DNA of 64,000 nt from Diabrotica undecimpunctata (Eukaryota > Arthropoda > Insecta > Coleoptera > Chrysomelidae), in NCBI RefSeq assembly GCF_040954645.1, contig NC_092804.1:42189753-42253752 (forward strand), given 5' to 3'. Made by a program: the position numbers and the translations under genes. Numbering within the stretch: the stretch's first letter is position 1; every line of letters starts with the position of its first letter. This document shows, in pieces, positions 60,400-64,000 of this stretch. The notes below the pieces were generated by a model, which searched no databases, was not told the DNA's origin, and was given only the letters and a program-made list of their open reading frames with translations.

Positions 60400-61680
60400 T
60401 GTAACAATAAAACACTGAAAATTTTATTTTCAAAAATTTTCACAAAATTTATTATAAAAACTTATCACTACAGCTGTTTCAGCAGAGTGCCTTTCTCAAG
60501 TGATCTATTTTTGGCATGTGTTTACAGTTTATAGTCTTCAATGAAATAGGTTGAGGAGGGGAGAACTGTTTGTCTCAAGTTGGTCATCCAGAATTATATC
60601 TGTGTTTTTTAATTTGTTAATTTACATAGATTCTAACAAACATAGCTTAAGGCCTTTATTTTGAATGTGAAGAATTTAAAATTCGTCATTAAAAGAATGA
60701 TTATGATCTAGAAGGTGAAGTGCGTATGTAGAATCTGTTTTTCTATTATTGAAATTCCTTTTATGTTCTGCTATTCGTTTATTAAGATTTCTACCAGTTT
60801 GAGCGATGTAAGTTTTTGGGCAGTCGCCACATTTAAGTTTGTATACACCACTGTGTAAGTGCTTTTTATTTTGGCTATTGTTGTTTTTGCCCAAGTTGTT
60901 GTTTGTTCTGAAAGCTGGTGTTATTCCTTTCTTTTTATGTGTTTGGCTATTTTTGTTGATATTTTGCCTGTATATGTAATCGAGCAGAAGGTACTGGGTT
61001 TTTTTCTCTGGTGGTTTAAATCTGATTTCAGGGATTTCTTGCGTAGTTTTTGATTTAAAATTTTATTAACTGTTTGGTTCGTTGTATCCATTATTTACTG
61101 ATATTTGCTTAATGATATTTAATTCTGTCTCAAAGTTGTATTTTGACATCGAAATTTCTGTTAATCTATGTAACATACTATGATAGGCTGCCAGTTTATG
61201 TTGTGTAAGATGTAATTGTAAGCTGTAAGATGATGAATTGTGTATAGTCGTGTCAGTATGGGTAGGTTTATGAAATACGGAGAAGTCATGTTTGTTTTTA
61301 AGTCTGATAATTTTTAAATCTAAAAAATTTATACATTGATTTTATTCTGTTTCTATTGTAAATTCAATATGACTATGAAGTGAATTAATATACGATAAAA
61401 ATTGGTCGAGTTGTTTGTTAGTTCCTGTGAAACATACCAGTACGTCCTCTATATATAGATCGTCGTCTAGATATAATTCTGAATGACCAACTTGAGACAA
61501 ACAGTTCTCCCCTCCTTAACCTATTTCATTAAAGACTATAAAGTGTAAACGCATGCCAAAAATAGATCACTTGAGAAAGGCACTCTGCTGAAACAGCTGT
61601 ATAATATTATATTGATAAGTGTTTATAATAAATTTTGTGCAAATTTTTGAAAACAAAGTTTTCAGTGTTTTATTGTTACA
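60400..61680 (-). mobile_element. Penelope-like element framed by inverted ~200-bp repeats
   Basis: 60400-60597 and 61473-61680 are inverted copies (TGTAACAATAAAACACTGAAAA outer end; CAGCTGTTTCAGCAGAGTGC and AACTGTTTGTCTCAAGTTGG inside). Between them, on the minus strand: DDDLYIEDVLVCFTGTNKQL (RT end), INFLDLKIIRLKNKHDFSVF, HKPTHTDTTIHNSSSYS, then SGVYKLKCGDCPKTYIAQTG and RNLNKRIAEHKRNF (60845-60770), the GIY-YIG nuclease with its Cys pair; the usual Gly of YIGQ is Ala. Inverted terminal copies are a known outcome of Penelope insertion. The RT front is missing. Frame breaks at about 61050 and 61355. Confidence 0.85.
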
Positions 61681-63029
61681 AAAAAGAATTAACTTAAATG
61701 TTAACTATTCCATATATTAGCGGAAACGTTTCGTTTTGTACTTACAAAACAGCAGCAGTTTATATCTGCAACAGTAATACTCTTTTAGAAGAAATTGTAT
61801 AGTTCATTAAATTAAAAAAAGCCAAAAATTAGCCTCTAATATTGAGTGAAAAGAGATAATAATATATAAAAGTGACTTACATGTGAAGTAATATAATATC
61901 GATGGTAAGTACAGTTACCCAGTGTTGGTAATTGGTCATAAAATAAATAATTCATATAATCGTATAAGGAAGATAAGGTAAATTACGTAATCCATGTATA
62001 ACGGATTTAAACAAGTATAGTTGTAGTGTAAAATAGCCTTAAATGTTAAATGAAGCTTTGAAAAAAGCCGCTTGGCAATTATTTGAAGATTTAAAACACA
62101 AATATTTACACCTACAAAAGAAGCACTAGTCTATTTAAAAGAAACCGACAAAAGAAGCAAAAGTCTATTTTAAATGTTAAATTGAAAACACATGTAGTTA
62201 AAACACAACACATGTAAGTAGTACAATTATTAAATAATCTTAAAAAAAAAACAATTAATAATTACTTGATTGAGTAAAATTTGACGATTTAGGCATGTCT
62301 GTGATATTAATTGCCAGTCACCATTAGAGCTTTCAACCAGTTGAAGTAGTCGGAGAACACCGGCGCAGAAGAGAAATAAACAAAATCAACAGGTGGGGAG
62401 AGATGACAGATGCCGCGAAAATTTAAATATGGTAGTGTACACTGTCCCGAACATTAAATGTATACGTTTATAATAACTTAATAACTTGACTGATCATAAA
62501 ATAAACCAATTAATAATAATTTGAAAAATAGATGCTACTGTTAATTTTGAATAAAAAAAATGTTACACACCAAACAAAATGTCAGGGCAAGCTCGAGAAA
62601 AACTACAAAGGAATTGGCAGCATCCACTCCGTCCATGCTCCAAATAAAAATAGTAATTATGAAAATTATATGGTGTTTTATATAAAAAATGATGTAATCA
62701 AAATAGTGATTATGCGAAATCACTACTTTAAAAGTTGAAGAATATGACACACCTAGTTCATCAATTTAGATAATATACTCATGCAAACAACAAGAAGGTA
62801 TTGCATGCTGTCTGGCATGAGGAGATGAGACTATTCTCAGTTGTAAAAACTTTCTAATAAAAGAAGATTGATATTGTGACTTAACATAAAATGGTAGGTA
62901 ATCTTAGGGTGACTATCACAAAAACAGTTGACAGTTGAGATAAAAGAAAAACCAATCTGGCCGTTAAAGATAGGGTGATCTCAGATGTTATTTAAACCCT
63001 AACAAATATAAAGCAAAGGGAAATGGAAC
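61681..63029. other. Unassigned AT-rich sequence
   Basis: No gene, repeat array or element recognised. Short frames near 62530-62750 have no similarity I know of. Confidence 0.4.
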
Positions 63030-63915
63030 GGAAAAAGGGAAATTTCAAATACTTGTCCATCCATCCATCCAATGGCACTACAGCCCAAATCCGGCCTTGG
63101 CCTCCTTCAACAGGCTTCTCCAATCCTCTCGATTTACCGCTATTCTTTTCCATGAACGCGTTCCCAGGCAGTTCCTGGCATCCTCATCGACTTCGTCTTC
63201 CCATCTCTTTTTAGGTCTTCCAACAGGTCTTTTCCCCTGCATTCTTGCATTTAGTAATTTTCTGGGGATTCTATTCTCATGCATTCGGACCACGTGCCCT
63301 GCCCACCGTAATCTCTGCAGTTTAGTGTATTGTGCTAGAGTTGGTTCACTATATTGCTCGTATATTTCTCTATTATACCTAATTCGCCAGTTGTTGTTTT
63401 TACTTATTGGGCCCAGTATCCTACGTAATATTTTTCTTTCAAACACATCTAATGCATTGGCAGATCTCTGTGTCACCACCCATGTTTCACAACCATAACT
63501 TACTATGGGCTTGATTATTGTTTTATAGACCCGGAGTTTTGTTTTCCGGTGTACGTCTCGCGATTTGAATATGTGGCCCATCGCGAAATAGGCTTTATTT
63601 ACCAGCATAGCCTTCTATTTATCTCCGGTTCTTCTTCATTGCTTGCGACCAGATCCATTCCTAGGTATGTGAATCTATTTACATGTTCTATATAAAAAAA
63701 TACTTGTCAGGATTGTGAATTATCCTACATTGAACAAACTGGTCGCTCCTAAAAAGGACGCCTTATTTCTCACCGAAGTGATATAAATTATTCTAAACAT
63801 ATGTGTGCCTTATCCACACACGTTTTGTCAAAAAATATGCCAAATAGGCGTAATGATATTGACATCTCAGTGAAATTTATCACCCACTCATTTTGCACAA
63901 CAAGTAGAAGTCAGA
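63030..63915 (+). pseudogene. Penelope-like GIY-YIG endonuclease fragment, split by an RTE
   Basis: Plus strand: KREIS before the insert, then in the same frame after it NTCQDCELSYIEQTGRS, a stop, KGRLISHRSDINYSKHMCAL and NMPNRRNDIDISVKF (63705-63895). C-x-x-C-xx-SYI-x-QTGRS is the conserved stretch of the Penelope-type GIY-YIG nuclease, with Glu in place of the usual Gly. One stop follows GRS. No RT part is visible upstream. Confidence 0.65.
63058..63697 (-). mobile_element. 640-bp RTE 3' fragment with 11-bp target duplication and (TGGA)n tail
   Basis: Repeats aaatacttgtc at 63047-63057 and 63698-63708. The minus-strand frame 63608-63078 (176 codons, unbroken) reads LVNKAYFAMGHIFKSRDVHR, KLRVYKTIIKPIVSYGCETW, VFERKILRRILGPISKNNNW, IRYNREIYEQYSEPTLAQYT, RLRWAGHVVRMHENRIPRKL, KRPVGRPKKRWEDEVDEDAR, REDWRSLLKEAKAGFGL. 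The tail is TGGA repeats (63058-63072), unlike the GAA tails of most copies here, so it belongs to another RTE subfamily. Confidence 0.95.
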
Positions 63916-64000
63916 TTTTCCCCTCCCCCTGTTTTCCCACCGTTATTTTGAGAATTTTGCTTTATGAGTTGGTGGTCCCCAAGGAAAAACAAAAAGAGGA

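Overview
The window looks like insect nuclear DNA, possibly from a beetle, though that is an inference. It is AT-rich, has no operon-like gene packing, and most of it is layered, broken transposable elements. No intact bacterial, viral or plasmid-like gene set is visible.

Host backbone. I read one host gene on the minus strand running through nearly the whole window. A Pro/Tyr-rich coding exon (59828-59368) splices in phase to an exon opening a PAN/apple-type cysteine domain (13154-13016). That exon splices in phase to one completing the domain and continuing into a Tyr/Arg-rich tail (from 2924 to either a stop at 2603 or a strong donor at 2659). The introns are about 46.2 kb and 10.1 kb, so nearly everything else here is intronic repeat. 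Inside the large intron, 29692-29605 holds a small open segment with a start codon, a good signal peptide and a donor of the same phase as the 59.8 kb exon. It is a candidate alternative first exon that would give a short secreted PAN isoform.

Intron 2 and the left end (1-13 kb): an RTE-type LINE, a Jockey-group LINE, a LINE ORF1 remnant split by a second RTE, a cyclophilin gene fragment split by a 1.6 kb palindromic PIF/Harbinger fold-back, CR1-like and R4/Dong-like LINE remains, and an unclassified element with terminal inverted repeats and an apparently spliced ORF.

Intron 1 (13-59 kb): a hammerhead ribozyme motif (13977-14033), three Tc1/mariner elements with long inverted repeats (one split by two retroposons), a DDE_3-type transposase remnant, a 0.9 kb fold-back, a Penelope-like element, a LINE-in-LINE nest, two kinds of hAT, a piggyBac copy split by a full-length RTE with a roughly 250 bp (TA)n tail, and a hAT tandem duplication later hit by another RTE.

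Right end (60-64 kb): a Penelope-like element framed by inverted ~200 bp repeats and a Penelope GIY-YIG endonuclease fragment split by an RTE.

Many insertions can be dated relative to each other because target-site duplications are readable and removing the insert restores the host element's reading frame: cyclophilin, piggyBac, mariner, hAT and LINE. RTE LINEs are the most frequent and among the youngest invaders.
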